From positions 310,001 to 374,000 of the forward strand of contig NZ_SACN01000001.1 in the NCBI RefSeq assembly GCF_004005865.1: DNA of 64,000 nucleotides, in the 5' to 3' direction. The position numbers and the translations under genes are program-made. Positions 1 through 9,274 of the stretch are shown piece by piece. Each line of letters begins with the position of its first letter. The first letter of the stretch is position 1. The DNA comes from Sphingomonas crocodyli. GTDB lineage: Bacteria > Pseudomonadota > Alphaproteobacteria > Sphingomonadales > Sphingomonadaceae. The notes under the pieces were generated by a model that was not told the origin of the DNA, did no database searches, and saw only the letters and a list, made by a program, of their open reading frames with translations.

Positions 1-202
1 GGTGATGAAGCCGATCGTTGAGCGCGGTGCGCACCAGCCAGCCGCGCTGCCCCTCGATCGGGCCGACTTCGACGGCGTTCAGCGCCGATGCGGTCGAACC
101 CGCTTCGCCGGTGCCGTAAAGCGGCCGCAGCCCGCATGCGCTGAGCAGCAGAGCCCCCGTGCTCAGGGTTGCGGCGAGCAGGAGCGGACGAAGCGGCTTC
201 AT
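1..202 (-). CDS. lptE: LPS-assembly lipoprotein LptE, N-terminal part (cut by window edge)
   Basis: Only the first 67 codons are in the window; the gene continues past base 1. The protein starts [10 protein letters not shown] and has a hydrophobic stretch followed by the lipobox LLSAC, so it should be an outer-membrane lipoprotein. The following RPLYG motif is typical of the LptE/RlpB family, the lipoprotein partner of the LPS translocon protein LptD. Its ATG (complement of 200-202) overlaps the leuS TGA as ATGA, so it is translationally coupled to leuS. The order leuS-lptE is common in alphaproteobacteria and supports the call. The C-terminal domain cannot be checked. Confidence 0.85.
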   Translation of the reverse strand, partial: MKPLRPLLLAATLSTGALLLSACGLRPLYGTGEAGSTASALNAVEVGPIEGQRGWLVRTALNDRLHH

Positions 203-2730
203 ACGACGATATTCACCAGACGATCGGGCACGACGATCACCTTCTTCGGGCTGGCCCCGTCGAGTGAACGGACGATCTTTTCCGATGCCATCGCCATCGC
301 CTCCAGCGCGGCGCGATCGGTGCCCTTGGGGGCGACCAAAGTATCGCGCAGCTTGCCGTTCACCTGTAGCGCGATCGTGACCTCGTCGTCGACCAGCAAG
401 GCGGGGTCATGTTCGGGCCACGCCGCGTCGGCTACAAGACCGCTCTCGCCCAGACGCGCCCAGGCTTCCTCGGCCAGATGCGGCACCATCGGCGCGACAA
501 GGCGGATCAGCGTGCGTGCGGCGGCATCACGGCTTGCGGAAGGCGAAGCCTTCTCGATCGCATTGGCGAGTTCATGGAGCTTCGCGACCGCCCGGTTGAA
601 GCCCAGCGCGTCGATATCGGCGGCGATACCCGCAATCGCGCGGTGCAGCTTGCGGTCGAGATCCTTGTCCTCGCCCTCTGCGGCCTCGCCCGGCTCGGTG
701 ATGCGCCACAGCCGGTTCACGAAGCGCCAGCAGCCTTCGATCCCGCTCTCGGTCCATTCCAGATCGCGCTCGGGCGGGCTGTCGGACAGCATGAACCAGC
801 GGACCGCATCGGCGCCATATTGGTCGACGATCGGGCCCGGATCGACCGTGTTCTTCTTCGACTTCGACATCTTTTCGATGCGGCCGATCTTGATCGGGAT
901 GCCGGTGTCACGCTCAGTCGCCGTCGATCCGTCGATCACGACCTGCGATGGCTCGTACCAGGTGACATGGCCGGCCGGATCGGTGGTGAAATAGCTCTGG
1001 TGCGTCACCATGCCCTGCGTGAACAGGCCGGTGAACGGCTCCTTGACGCTGATCTTGCCGATCCGCTCCAGCGCGCGCGTCCAGAAACGGGCGTAGAGCA
1101 GGTGGAGGATCGCATGCTCGACCCCGCCGATATACTGGCCGACCGGCAGCCACTTTTCGGCGATCGCGCGATCGAACGGCTGATCGTCGGGCTGGCTGGC
1201 GAAGCGGATGAAATACCAGCTCGAATCGACGAAGGTGTCGAGCGTGTCGGTTTCGCGCACTGCCGGGGCGTTGCAGGACGGGCAGGCAACATGCTTCCAC
1301 GTTGGATGGCGATCCAGCGGGTTGCCGGGAATGTCGAAGCTGACATCCTCGGGCAGGACGACGGGCAGCTGCGCCTTGGGCACCGCGACCGGGCCGCACG
1401 CCTCGCAATGGATGATCGGGATCGGCGTGCCCCAGTAACGCTGGCGTGAGACGCCCCAGTCGCGCAGGCGACACACGGTGGTGCCCGTGCCCCAGCCTTC
1501 GCCTTCGCCGCGCGCAATCACCGCCGCCTTCGCCTCGTCGACCGACAGGCCGTCCAGGAAGCGCGAGTTCACGATCCTGCCGGGGCCGACATAGGCCTCG
1601 TCATGGATCGGCGCGTCGGCTTCCTCAGGCGAGGGGGCGACGACGCGGGTGACGGGCAGCGCATATTTGCGCGCGAAATCCAGATCGCGCTGGTCGTGCG
1701 CCGGGCAGCCGAAGACCGCGCCGGTGCCATATTCCATCAACACGAAGTTCGCGACGAACAGCGGCAGCTTCCACGTCGGATCGAGCGGATGCGTCACCGA
1801 AAGGCCGGTGTCGAAACCCTTCTTCTCGGCGGTCTCGATCTCGGCAGCGGCGGTGCCGGTGCGCTTGCAATCCTCGATGAAGGCGGCGAGTTCGGGATTG
1901 TTCGCCGCCAGCGCCTGCGCGATCGGATGATCGGCGGCGATCGCGGAGAAGCTTGCGCCGAACATCGTGTCGGGGCGCGTGGTGAACACTTCGAACCCGT
2001 CGATGTCGCCAACGGGCTTATCGAGCGCGAAGCGGAAGCGCATGCCCTGCGACTTGCCGATCCAGTTCTCCTGCATCGTCCGGACCTTTTCAGGCCACTG
2101 GTCGAGTGTCTTGAGACCGTCGAGCAGATCTTCGGCGAAATCGGTGATCTTGAGGAACCACTGGCTCAGCTTGCGCCGTTCGACCAGCGCGCCCGAACGC
2201 CATCCGCGCCCGTCGATCACCTGTTCGTTGGCCAGCACGGTCATATCGACCGGATCCCAGTTGACCGCCGATTCCTTGCGATAGACGAGGCCGGCGGCAT
2301 AGAGATCGAGGAACAGCGCCTGTTCCTGCCCGTAATAATCGGGTTCGCAGGTCGCCAGTTCGCGGCTCCAGTCGAGCGCGAAGCCGAGGCGCTTCAGCTG
2401 CTCGCGCATCGCCGCGATATTGGCGCGGGTCCAGTCGCCCGGATGCACCTTCTTTTCCATCGCCGCATTTTCGGCGGGCATGCCGAACGCGTCCCACCCC
2501 ATCGGGTGCAGCACTTCATGCCCCTGCATCCGGCGGAAACGGGCCAGGACGTCGCCCATCGTATAGTTGCGGACGTGGCCCATATGGATGCGCCCCGACG
2601 GATAGGGGAACATCTCGAGCACATAGGCGCGGGGCTTCGCACTGGTATCGTCGGCGTGGAAGCTGCCTTGCTCTTCCCACACGCGCTGCCAGTGCGCGTC
2701 CGCCTTCACATGGTTGAAACGCGCGTTCAT
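199..2730 (-). CDS. leuS: Leucyl-tRNA synthetase
   Basis: 843 residues, a normal length for bacterial LeuRS. It charges tRNA(Leu) with leucine in the cytoplasm. The class I signature HMGH is at residues 49-52, just after FPYPSG, and the KMSKS loop is near residue 620. Between them lies the large editing domain (CP1) with [10 protein letters not shown]. The C-terminal region carries the anticodon-binding domain and the end part with VNGKLRD. The ATG at 2730 is preferred over a TTG one codon upstream. It lies 37 bases downstream of the DUF3576 lipoprotein and overlaps lptE by four bases, so the three genes are probably one transcript. Confidence 0.97.
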   Translation of the reverse strand: MNARFNHVKADAHWQRVWEEQGSFHADDTSAKPRAYVLEMFPYPSGRIHMGHVRNYTMGDVLARFRRMQGHEVLHPMGWDAFGMPAENAAMEKKVHPGDWTRANIAAMREQLKRLGFALDWSRELATCEPDYYGQEQALFLDLYAAGLVYRKESAVNWDPVDMTVLANEQVIDGRGWRSGALVERRKLSQWFLKITDFAEDLLDGLKTLDQWPEKVRTMQENWIGKSQGMRFRFALDKPVGDIDGFEVFTTRPDTMFGASFSAIAADHPIAQALAANNPELAAFIEDCKRTGTAAAEIETAEKKGFDTGLSVTHPLDPTWKLPLFVANFVLMEYGTGAVFGCPAHDQRDLDFARKYALPVTRVVAPSPEEADAPIHDEAYVGPGRIVNSRFLDGLSVDEAKAAVIARGEGEGWGTGTTVCRLRDWGVSRQRYWGTPIPIIHCEACGPVAVPKAQLPVVLPEDVSFDIPGNPLDRHPTWKHVACPSCNAPAVRETDTLDTFVDSSWYFIRFASQPDDQPFDRAIAEKWLPVGQYIGGVEHAILHLLYARFWTRALERIGKISVKEPFTGLFTQGMVTHQSYFTTDPAGHVTWYEPSQVVIDGSTATERDTGIPIKIGRIEKMSKSKKNTVDPGPIVDQYGADAVRWFMLSDSPPERDLEWTESGIEGCWRFVNRLWRITEPGEAAEGEDKDLDRKLHRAIAGIAADIDALGFNRAVAKLHELANAIEKASPSASRDAAARTLIRLVAPMVPHLAEEAWARLGESGLVADAAWPEHDPALLVDDEVTIALQVNGKLRDTLVAPKGTDRAALEAMAMASEKIVRSLDGASPKKVIVVPDRLVNIVV

Positions 2731-2767
2731 CAATATTTCCGAAAATCCGTCAGAGAAGGGGCGGCGA

Positions 2768-3208
2768 TCAGCCCCCGATCGTCACGCGGCGCAGATCGCG
2801 CGCCTTGGTGAGGATGATGTCTTCAAGCTTCTGCGCGGTCGCCGCCTGCACCGAAGCATCGACCCAGTTGCCGTTCTGCAGCACCTGGCGGATCGGCGAC
2901 ACGCGCACCGCATCGGCGCGCAGATCGGCGTCGAGGATCGTGACGGTCAGCTTCATGCGCTCGGCCGGCTGATTGGGGTTCACATACCAGTCGGTCACGA
3001 TCACGCCGCCGTTCGAATCGGTCTGCAGCATGGGCATGAACGACAGGGTTTCGAGCGCGGCCTTCCACAAATAGGCGTTGACGCCGATCGTGGTGACCTT
3101 CGACGCCGCGATGTCGGACGCGACCCGCGCCTTCTTGTTGCCGCCGCCGCAGCCGGCAAGGGCAGCGATGAGCGCGATGGCAATCGCGGTGCGGGCTTGG
3201 ATTTTCAT
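2768..3208 (-). CDS. DUF3576 family lipoprotein
   Basis: 146 residues. The N-terminus [20 protein letters not shown] is a lipoprotein signal with the lipid-modified cysteine at residue 20, followed by GGGNKKA. The mature part, with [17 protein letters not shown] and an ending [14 protein letters not shown], matches my memory of DUF3576 proteins, which commonly sit upstream of leuS in alphaproteobacteria. The function is not established; the position next to leuS-lptE hints at a role in the cell envelope, which is inference. The ATG at 3208 is chosen because the lipobox follows at the right distance and GAGGA lies about ten bases upstream. Confidence 0.8.
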   Translation of the reverse strand: MKIQARTAIAIALIAALAGCGGGNKKARVASDIAASKVTTIGVNAYLWKAALETLSFMPMLQTDSNGGVIVTDWYVNPNQPAERMKLTVTILDADLRADAVRVSPIRQVLQNGNWVDASVQAATAQKLEDIILTKARDLRRVTIGG

Positions 3209-3242
3209 GCGCGGAACGTCCTCGGGATCTCGATGTCGCGCC

Positions 3243-3270
3243 GTTATAGTTGGTCCGCCCGCCCCCGCAA
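3243..3270 (-). promoter_or_regulatory. Possible promoter of the DUF3576-leuS-lptE unit
   Basis: On the minus strand TTGCGG (3265-3270) and TATAAC (3243-3248) are separated by 16 bases, close to a housekeeping sigma consensus. A start site near 3236 would give a leader of about 28 bases before the ATG at 3208. This is pattern matching only. The rest of the 228-base divergent gap 3209-3436 shows nothing else I can name. Confidence 0.35.
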
Positions 3271-3436
3271 GAGCGCGGGCGTTTGCACGCTGCAACCATG
3301 CGCGCGGACGCGGGTTGTGGAATATGTGCAACAGGGTGCGGAATTCGGACTCGGGCGGCTGGCATTCGCGCGGAAACGCGTGCTAAGCGCGGCGGAACGA
3401 TAAGCCGATTTCCGTACAGGCGAGTCTTTTAAGACG

Positions 3437-4150
3437 ATGACGAACAGGGGGATCATAGCAAGACTGGCTGGCGCCGCTGCGGCTGCGTCGCTGTTCCTGC
3501 TCGCGCCTGTTACGCCGGCCCTGTCCAAGCAGGCCGACGCCAAGGTCAAGATCGTCCGCAAGCGCGCCAATATCGGCTTCTTCACCCCCGCCGCATCGAA
3601 CCCGGCCCGCGCCGCCTCGCTCGCGCAGGCGGGTCTCGACATGGGCGATGCCGGTTTCCGCTTCACCCCGTCGGGCAGCGGCAATCGCCGCGCCGTCACT
3701 GTCGCGGTGCGTGCGCGCAACACCAAGTTCACCCCCACGCGCAACGGTGCGCCGCTCAGTGCGACGGTCGCGGGCCTCGAACCCTCGGCCTACAGCCTGG
3801 GCGCTTCGGTCGGCTGGAAGCGTTTCGCGCTCGCCGGCGATGTCGCACGGGTCGATGGCGGCCTGATCGCCGAAAGCCGCGAGATCGCCGATCTGGGCCT
3901 CAGCTATACCGGCAACAAGTGGAGCACCCGCCTGCTGTTCGGCGCCGAACGCGCTTCGAACGATCAGACGCGGATCGCTGGCGTCGATCAGAGCCTGTCG
4001 GTCGATCTGGGCGGCTCTTATTCGGTGACCAAGAATCTCGAGGTCACCGGCGGCCTGCGCTACAAGTCGCAGCGTGAGCGGCTCGACCTGGGCAATGATC
4101 AGCGCCTCGACAGCCAGGCGCTCTATATCGGCACTGCCTTCCGCTTCTGA
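3437..4150 (+). CDS. Outer-membrane beta-barrel (porin-like) protein
   Basis: 237 residues. A signal peptide is visible (about residues 1-30: a basic start, an alanine-rich core, then TPALSKQA). The mature part alternates polar and hydrophobic residues in strands separated by short turns (for example LGLSYTGNKWSTRLLFGAER and LEVTGGLRYKSQRERLDL), and the protein ends in a terminal phenylalanine (YIGTAFRF), the usual C-terminal signal for the Bam machinery. It is smaller than classical trimeric porins, so a small barrel without a demonstrated substrate is the safest description. It ends directly against the convergent ThiE-like gene with no spacer. Confidence 0.7.
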   Translation: MTNRGIIARLAGAAAAASLFLLAPVTPALSKQADAKVKIVRKRANIGFFTPAASNPARAASLAQAGLDMGDAGFRFTPSGSGNRRAVTVAVRARNTKFTPTRNGAPLSATVAGLEPSAYSLGASVGWKRFALAGDVARVDGGLIAESREIADLGLSYTGNKWSTRLLFGAERASNDQTRIAGVDQSLSVDLGGSYSVTKNLEVTGGLRYKSQRERLDLGNDQRLDSQALYIGTAFRF

Positions 4151-4684
4151 TCAGTGGGTCCAGGCGTCGATCGCCGCCCATCCATAAGCGCCGAGCCGCA
4201 TCGCGATCCGCCCGCGCTTGGCGTTCATGCCGCCTAAGCCCAGCACTGGCGTCCGCGTCGCTTGCATAAGCGCTGCGAACCGCATCGGGCCCAACGCCGG
4301 TGCGCCGGGGTGCGATCGCGTCGCGTGAACCGGGGATAGCAGGATCAAAGCCGCGCCCGATCGTTCGGCCGCACGCAGTTCGCGCAGATCATGGGCCGGC
4401 GCAGTACCGGGACGGGGCGGTCCGGGGCGGCGGTGATGGCTCCCGTCGGCGCGCCACTGTCGTGCCGACGCCTCGTCGCCCGCGATGAACAGCACCAGCC
4501 CGCGCCGCCGGCACACAGTACGAAGCCGATCGAACAGCGCACGCCTCTCTGCGGCCGGTGTCGCATGATGCCGGAAAATCACGCCCGCGCCGCGCGGCAT
4601 TCTCGTGACGGCGGCGAACAATGCGTCGCCCTGCCGCTCGTCGGTCATCATCCACAGCTGCGGGTAAGGGTGGCGGCGCTTCAT
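4151..4684 (-). CDS. Short thiamine-phosphate-synthase / TenI-like protein
   Basis: 177 residues, shorter than typical ThiE (about 210). The C-terminal half resembles ThiE/TenI barrels: APAHDLRELRAAE, then LLSPVHATRSHPG, LGP and PVLGLGGM. These match the SCHS, SPVF-T-SHPG and GGM landmarks of TenI-like proteins better than the ThiE phosphate and pyrimidine motifs; the PTxTK motif of true ThiE is absent. It could be a thiazole tautomerase-like or non-catalytic paralogue. The start ATG at 4684 faces the yggS start 21 bases away, so the two share a promoter region. Confidence 0.6.
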   Translation of the reverse strand: MKRRHPYPQLWMMTDERQGDALFAAVTRMPRGAGVIFRHHATPAAERRALFDRLRTVCRRRGLVLFIAGDEASARQWRADGSHHRRPGPPRPGTAPAHDLRELRAAERSGAALILLSPVHATRSHPGAPALGPMRFAALMQATRTPVLGLGGMNAKRGRIAMRLGAYGWAAIDAWTH

Positions 4685-4705
4685 CACCCCCCCTATAGCA
4701 GCGAC

Positions 4706-5365
4706 ATGATCGCGATCGACACCAGCCCGTTGGCCGATATCCGCGCGCGCATCGCGCACACCGCCGACATAGCCGGGCGCAAAGCGTCCGACATCGAACT
4801 CATCGCCGTTTCGAAGACGAAGCCCGCCACGGCGATCCGCCCGCTGATCGACGAAGGCCAGTTGAGCTTCGGCGAAAATCGCGTGCAGGAGGCGGAGGAG
4901 AAATGGCCCGGCCTGCCGCGTGAAAATGTGCGCTTGCACCTGATCGGCCAGCTTCAGTCGAACAAGGCGCGCGAAGCCGTGGCGATGTTCGATGCGATCC
5001 ATTCGGTCGACCGCCCTTCGCTGATCGAGGCGCTGGCCAAGGCGATGGATGCGGCGGGCAAGCGCCCCGATTGCTTCATTCAGGTCAATATCGGCGCGGA
5101 GGATCAGAAGGGCGGCTGCGCGATCGACGATCTGCCGGTCATCCTCGCCCGCGCGCGCGATGCCGGGCTGCCGGTGATCGGCCTGATGGCGGTGCCGCCG
5201 CTCGATACCGAACCCGCGCCCTATTTCGCTCTGCTCGCCAAGCTGGCGAAGCGGCATGAGCTGACCGGGCTCAGCATGGGCATGTCGGGCGATTTCGAAA
5301 CCGCGATCATGGTGGGCGCAACGCATATCCGCGTCGGCACCGCGCTTTTTGGGGACAGGGCATGA
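4706..5365 (+). CDS. yggS: YggS family pyridoxal-phosphate homeostasis protein
   Basis: 219 residues, the family's usual size. Members bind PLP on a single alanine-racemase-like barrel domain and help keep free PLP in check; no enzyme reaction is established. Visible landmarks are IAVSKTKP (PLP lysine about residue 37), FGENRVQEAEEKW, LIGQLQSNK and the C-terminal GLSMGMSGDFETAI followed by GATHIRVGTALFG. The usual LQxNKAK is here LQSNKARE. The gene overlaps the next one by ATGA, so the two are probably translated together. Confidence 0.93.
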   Translation: MIAIDTSPLADIRARIAHTADIAGRKASDIELIAVSKTKPATAIRPLIDEGQLSFGENRVQEAEEKWPGLPRENVRLHLIGQLQSNKAREAVAMFDAIHSVDRPSLIEALAKAMDAAGKRPDCFIQVNIGAEDQKGGCAIDDLPVILARARDAGLPVIGLMAVPPLDTEPAPYFALLAKLAKRHELTGLSMGMSGDFETAIMVGATHIRVGTALFGDRA

Positions 5366-6405
5366 CCGATCTGGTGCGCTTCGCGGTCGAAGGCGGCGTT
5401 GGCCGCATCAGCCTGACCCGCCCCAAGGCGATCCACGCGCTCAACCTCGAAATGTGCCAGGCCATGCTCGATCAGCTGGTCGAATGGATCGGCGATGTTC
5501 AGGTGACGACCGTGATCGTCGATCATGGCGAAGGCCGTGGCTTCTGCGCCGGCGGCGACGTGCGCTGGCTGGTGGCCGAAGGCAGCGAGGACGATGCACG
5601 CGCCTTCTTCCACACCGAATATCGGCTGAACCATCTGATGTTCACCTATCCCAAGCCGATCGTGGCGTTCATGGACGGGGTGACGATGGGCGGCGGCGTC
5701 GGCATTTCCGCCCCCGCACGCTATCGGATCGCGACCGAGAATACTGGGCTTGCGATGCCCGAGACGACGATCGGCCTGTTCCCCGATGTCGGCGGTGGCT
5801 GGTATCTGGCGCAGCTTCCGGGCGCTGTCGGCGCCTTCCTCGCACTCACCGGCGCGCGGCTGGACGGTGCGGAGTGTTTGGCGCTCGGCCTCGCGACCCA
5901 TTATCTGCCGTCGGACTCGTTGGCCGACGTGAAGGCCGCGATCGCCGCCAATCCGGGCGATATCGACGCGATTCTGGCGGCCGCCTCGGTCGAGCCGCCC
6001 GCGGCGCGCATATTGGGCAATCGAGACCGAATCGATCGGCTGTTCGGCCTGCCGCGTTACGAGGATATTCTCGCTGCGCTCGCCGATGATTCATCCGCTT
6101 GGGCGGCGAAGGAGCTGGCGACGCTCAGCCACAAGTCGCCGTCATCGTGCAAGATCAGCCTGCGCCTGCTGAAAGAAGCGAAGGCGGTGCCCGATTTCGC
6201 GGCCGAAATGGCGCTCGAATACACGCTCGCCGCGCGTGTCGCGGTCGCGCAGGATTTCCACGAAGGCGTGCGCGCGCTGCTGATCGACAAGACGGGCGAG
6301 CCCAAATGGCGCCCGCCGACGCCCGAGGCGGTGACCGACGAAATGCTCGACGCCGTCTTCGCGCCGCTTCCCGAAGGGCAGGGCTGGAGCCCGCAGCCGC
6401 TCTGA
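5362..6405 (+). CDS. 3-hydroxyisobutyryl-CoA hydrolase-like enoyl-CoA hydratase/isomerase
   Basis: 347 residues. The crotonase fold is clear: RPKAIHALN near residue 20, FCAGGDVRWL near 67 (first oxyanion-hole segment), VTMGGGVGIS near 110 and MPETTIGLFPDVGGGWYL near 131. The MPET...GLFPDVGG block and the length near 350 separate the 3-hydroxyisobutyryl-CoA hydrolase group (valine degradation) from ordinary enoyl-CoA hydratases of about 260 residues. The C-terminal helix-rich part with CKISLRLL also fits. Another crotonase reaction is not excluded. It starts inside the yggS stop (ATGA). Confidence 0.82.
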   Translation: MTDLVRFAVEGGVGRISLTRPKAIHALNLEMCQAMLDQLVEWIGDVQVTTVIVDHGEGRGFCAGGDVRWLVAEGSEDDARAFFHTEYRLNHLMFTYPKPIVAFMDGVTMGGGVGISAPARYRIATENTGLAMPETTIGLFPDVGGGWYLAQLPGAVGAFLALTGARLDGAECLALGLATHYLPSDSLADVKAAIAANPGDIDAILAAASVEPPAARILGNRDRIDRLFGLPRYEDILAALADDSSAWAAKELATLSHKSPSSCKISLRLLKEAKAVPDFAAEMALEYTLAARVAVAQDFHEGVRALLIDKTGEPKWRPPTPEAVTDEMLDAVFAPLPEGQGWSPQPL

Positions 6406-6408
6406 AAA

Positions 6409-6534
6409 TCCTCCCCCGGAGGGGGAGGGGGACCGGCGCAGCCGGTGGAGGGGTAGCTCTCCGCAAGCGCATTGCTGCCGGCCAATACCCCTCCGTCAGT
6501 CCTGCGGACTGCCACCTCCCCCTCCGGGGGAGGA
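6409..6534. repeat. Intergenic palindrome, type A, copy 1
   Basis: The 126-base stretch begins TCCTCCCCCGGAGGGGGAGG and ends with its near inverse, finishing TCCGGGGGAGGA. Internal blocks (GGCGCAGCCGG, GTGGAGGGGTA, CCAATACCCCTCC) are shared with the copy at 16171-16297. It fills the space between two convergent genes and could act as a bidirectional terminator. It is a non-coding repeat family. Confidence 0.85.
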
Positions 6535-6538
6535 CCGA

Positions 6539-7447
6539 TCAGCTCTTGAACCAGTTCCGGATCACGAAATAGGCGGTCACGCTGATGCCCACCAAGGCGC
6601 AGAAGGCCGTCACCACCCAGAAACTGTAGGGGTGGTGGGCATAGGGTATGCCGTCGACATTCATGCCCAGCAGCCCGGTGACGAAGGTCAGCGGCAGGAA
6701 GATCATCGCGACCACCGCGATGGCCAGCGACCGGCGATCGATCTTTTCGGCGCGCAGATCGGTGATCTGTTCGTGGAGCAGCGCCGATCGTTCGCGCACC
6801 GCCTCCAGTTCCTCGGCCATGCGCGCGAAGCGATCGGCGGCTTCGCGGATGTGGATGCGGTCGTCATCCTCGATCCAGGCGGTCTGCAGCGTGCTCATCG
6901 TCTCCAGCGCCTGACGCTGCGGCACGATGAAGCGGCGGAAGCTGATCGCCTCGGATCGCGCCTTCGTGATCTCGCGGCGCTGCTCGTGGACGCGATCGGC
7001 GTCGAGGGCGAGTTCGCAATCGTCGACCTTGTCGCCCAGTTCGGCGACCACAGGATCGAGTTGTTTAGTGATCATGATCGCGATCGCGGCGATCAGGTCG
7101 CCCGGATCCTTATACTCATGTTTGTGAGCATGCTCACACAGTTCGTCGAGGCCCGCGAGCTGGCGGAAGCTGACCGAAATGACGCGCCCCGGCTCGGCCC
7201 AGATGCGGATCGAGACGAGCGCATCGCCCTCCTCGTCCTGCACCTTGCGCAAGCCCCGCAGGTTGATCAGCGTGCCTTCTTCCAACGGCTGGCAACGCGG
7301 GCGCGTCTCGACTGCGGTCAGCGCCATCCGCGCCGTCAGCGGCAGATCCTGCGCGTCGAGCCACGTCACCGATTCCGGATCGCGCCCGTCGAGATGGGTC
7401 CAGCACAGATTGGGGGGATTGCCGATATGCCAGGTGCCGGTTCCCAC
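6539..7447 (-). CDS. CorA/ZntB-type divalent cation transporter
   Basis: 302 residues. A soluble N-terminal domain is followed by long helices (about residues 150-235, rich in R, E, D and A) and two C-terminal membrane segments. The pore signature GMN is present in GLLGMNVDGIPYA, and the ending HHPYSFW followed by VVTAFCALVGIS fits ZntB-like zinc transporters more than magnesium-specific CorA. The protein would sit as a pentamer in the inner membrane. A GTG start at 7447 overlaps the last base of the siroheme-synthase TAG, so translation is coupled. Substrate (zinc or magnesium) cannot be told from sequence. Confidence 0.85.
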   Translation of the reverse strand: MGTGTWHIGNPPNLCWTHLDGRDPESVTWLDAQDLPLTARMALTAVETRPRCQPLEEGTLINLRGLRKVQDEEGDALVSIRIWAEPGRVISVSFRQLAGLDELCEHAHKHEYKDPGDLIAAIAIMITKQLDPVVAELGDKVDDCELALDADRVHEQRREITKARSEAISFRRFIVPQRQALETMSTLQTAWIEDDDRIHIREAADRFARMAEELEAVRERSALLHEQITDLRAEKIDRRSLAIAVVAMIFLPLTFVTGLLGMNVDGIPYAHHPYSFWVVTAFCALVGISVTAYFVIRNWFKS

Positions 7448-8190
7448 TATGCAGTCTCCAGATCGATCGACAGGCCCGGCGGAAGCGCGTCCGGGGGCGC
7501 GGCGCATGCGATGCGTTCGGCATCGGCGCGCGCGCGGTTCAGGATGGCGGCCGGCGCTTCGGGCCGGTGATAGATGCGGTCCGCACGCCCCAGCAGCCGC
7601 GCCTCACGCAACGTCAGATCGTCGGGATCGTCCGATCGCAGATGCAATCGGATGAGGCCGGTTTCGGCGGGCGTTTTGGAGGCATCGAGCCATGCATCGA
7701 CATCGCCCTTACCGTGGATCGGATCGAGCGGCCCGGCGAGCGCGGCATCGATCGCGTGGCGGCGATCGTCGGCTTGGGGCCAGCGGTCGCGGATGCGGGG
7801 CTGGGCGGCGTAGAGCGCGGTCGCGAGCTTGCCCAATGTCGCGGGCAACAGTGCCTCGATCCGTTGACGCAGGACTTTCGCGAGCCCCGCCGATGTTCCG
7901 CCGGTACCGATCGCGATCAGCACCGGATCACGATCGACAATCGCGGGCAAAGTGAAGTCGCACAGATCCGGCCGGTCGGTCACGTTGATCAGAACGCCGC
8001 GCGCGCGCAGCCGTGCCGCCGCAGCCTCATCGCCATCCGCAACGATCGCCAGCGCCGCCGTGGCGCTTTCATCGACGATATCGGCGCCCGCGCGTTCGAG
8101 CAGGCGGCGTTTGGCGTCGGCGGCCGGGCCGGCGCCGATCAGGATCACCGGGCGGCCCTTCAGCGCGACGAAGATCGGCAGGCTGTGCAT
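7447..8190 (-). CDS. Siroheme synthase N-terminal domain protein (precorrin-2 dehydrogenase / ferrochelatase) with SUMT-like tail
   Basis: 247 residues. Residues 1-150 match the CysG-A/Met8 module, which oxidises precorrin-2 and inserts iron to make siroheme for sulfite and nitrite reductases: FVALKGRPVILIGAGPAADAK (NAD-binding loop), LINVTDRPDLCDFTLPA and AIGTGGTSAGLAKVLRQRIE. The last 60 residues (LIRLHLRSDDPDDLTLREAR, then LLGRADRIYH and ILNRARADAERIAC) look like the first part of a SUMT methyltransferase domain, but the glycine-rich loop has become LRSDDPDD and the rest of the domain is missing. The methyltransferase must come from another gene. ATG 8190 puts the Rossmann loop at the normal distance. 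Confidence 0.88.
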   Translation of the reverse strand: MHSLPIFVALKGRPVILIGAGPAADAKRRLLERAGADIVDESATAALAIVADGDEAAAARLRARGVLINVTDRPDLCDFTLPAIVDRDPVLIAIGTGGTSAGLAKVLRQRIEALLPATLGKLATALYAAQPRIRDRWPQADDRRHAIDAALAGPLDPIHGKGDVDAWLDASKTPAETGLIRLHLRSDDPDDLTLREARLLGRADRIYHRPEAPAAILNRARADAERIACAAPPDALPPGLSIDLETA

Positions 8191-8273
8191 CGATCGCCTT
8201 GTTACGCGCGTGACAGATTTTGCCAAGCGGTGCAGGAGGGGAGGGCAGGGTTTGTCTAGCGACGGAGTCGAGA

Positions 8274-9266
8274 ATGGCTAAACGCAAAATCGGGCAGTTC
8301 GAGATCAACCCGATCGGCCTCGGCTGCATGGGTTTCAGCCACGGCTATGGCGGCCGCCCCGATGAAGCGACCGCGATCGCCGCGCTCAATCACGCGATCG
8401 ATATCGGCTATGATTTCCTCGATACCGCCGCAGCCTACGGCATGGGCGCGAACGAACGGCTGGTGGGCAAGGCGCTGCGCCATCGCCGCGACGAGTTCAC
8501 TTTGGCCTCCAAATGCGCGCTGGGCGCCACCCGCGAAGGCGGCCGCGCGATCGACGGCACCCCTGAAGGAATCGCCCTGACGCTCGATCAGTCGCTCGAA
8601 CGACTCGGTGTCGATCACATCGATCTCTATTATCTCCACCGGCGCGATCCCAACGTGCCGATCGAGGAGTCGATCGGCGCGCTCGCGCGCGGGGTCGAGG
8701 CGGGCAAGATCCGCTCGATCGGCGTGTCGGAGATTTCGTCGGACCTGCTGCGCCGTGCGCATGCGACGCATCCGATCGCCGCGATCCAGACCGAATATTC
8801 GCTATGGACGCGCAATCCGGAGATCGCCCTGCTCGATACGTGTCGCGAGCTGGGCGTGACCTTCGTGTCCTTCTCACCGGTCGGGCGTGGCTTCCTGGCG
8901 GGCGCTGTCGATGCGACGACGACCTATGAACAGGGTGACATGCGCGGACCGATGCCGCGCTTCAATGCGCCGAACCTCGCCGCCAATCTGGCGCTGCTCG
9001 ATGCCTTCCGTGCCGTCGCCGCCGATCAGGGCTGCACGATCGCGCAACTCGCCATCGCCTGGGTGCTGGCGCGCGATCCCGCGATCGTCACCATCCCCGG
9101 CACGACCAATGCGGCGCATATGGACGAGAATATGGGCGCGCAGGACGTCGCTTTGTCGCCCGCGCGGATCGCCGAACTCGATGCGCTGATCAACCAGACG
9201 ACCGTCTCGGGCAGCCGCTACACGCCGGCGATGCAGTCGATGGTGTCGACCGAAGAGTTCGCCTGA
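8274..9266 (+). CDS. Aldo/keto reductase
   Basis: 330 residues, NADP(H)-dependent oxidoreductase of the aldo/keto reductase superfamily. The catalytic set is visible: Asp50 and Tyr55 in DFLDTAAAYG, Lys80 in LASKCA, and the histidine in LYYLHRRDP. The C-terminal cofactor segment ARDPAIVTIPGTTNAAHMDEN is typical. The closest type is the general AKR13/YakC-like group acting on aldehydes; the real substrate is unknown. The start ATG at 8274 (MAKRKIGQFE) gives a standard N-terminus. It is divergent from the siroheme-synthase gene across an 83-base gap in which I recognise no clear promoter. Confidence 0.9.
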   Translation: MAKRKIGQFEINPIGLGCMGFSHGYGGRPDEATAIAALNHAIDIGYDFLDTAAAYGMGANERLVGKALRHRRDEFTLASKCALGATREGGRAIDGTPEGIALTLDQSLERLGVDHIDLYYLHRRDPNVPIEESIGALARGVEAGKIRSIGVSEISSDLLRRAHATHPIAAIQTEYSLWTRNPEIALLDTCRELGVTFVSFSPVGRGFLAGAVDATTTYEQGDMRGPMPRFNAPNLAANLALLDAFRAVAADQGCTIAQLAIAWVLARDPAIVTIPGTTNAAHMDENMGAQDVALSPARIAELDALINQTTVSGSRYTPAMQSMVSTEEFA

Positions 9267-9274
9267 GCATCCTG

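Noticed and set aside
1603..2811. Long open frame on the plus strand opposite leuS (402 codons)
   Set aside because: It runs antisense to a clear leuS gene and its translation is Arg/Gly/Ala-rich with no domain, as expected for the third-codon GC shadow in GC-rich genomes.
6409..6534. CRISPR-like repeat array from the repeated GC palindromes
   Set aside because: The elements are single, dispersed inverted repeats of 70-130 bases with no regular direct repeats and spacers.
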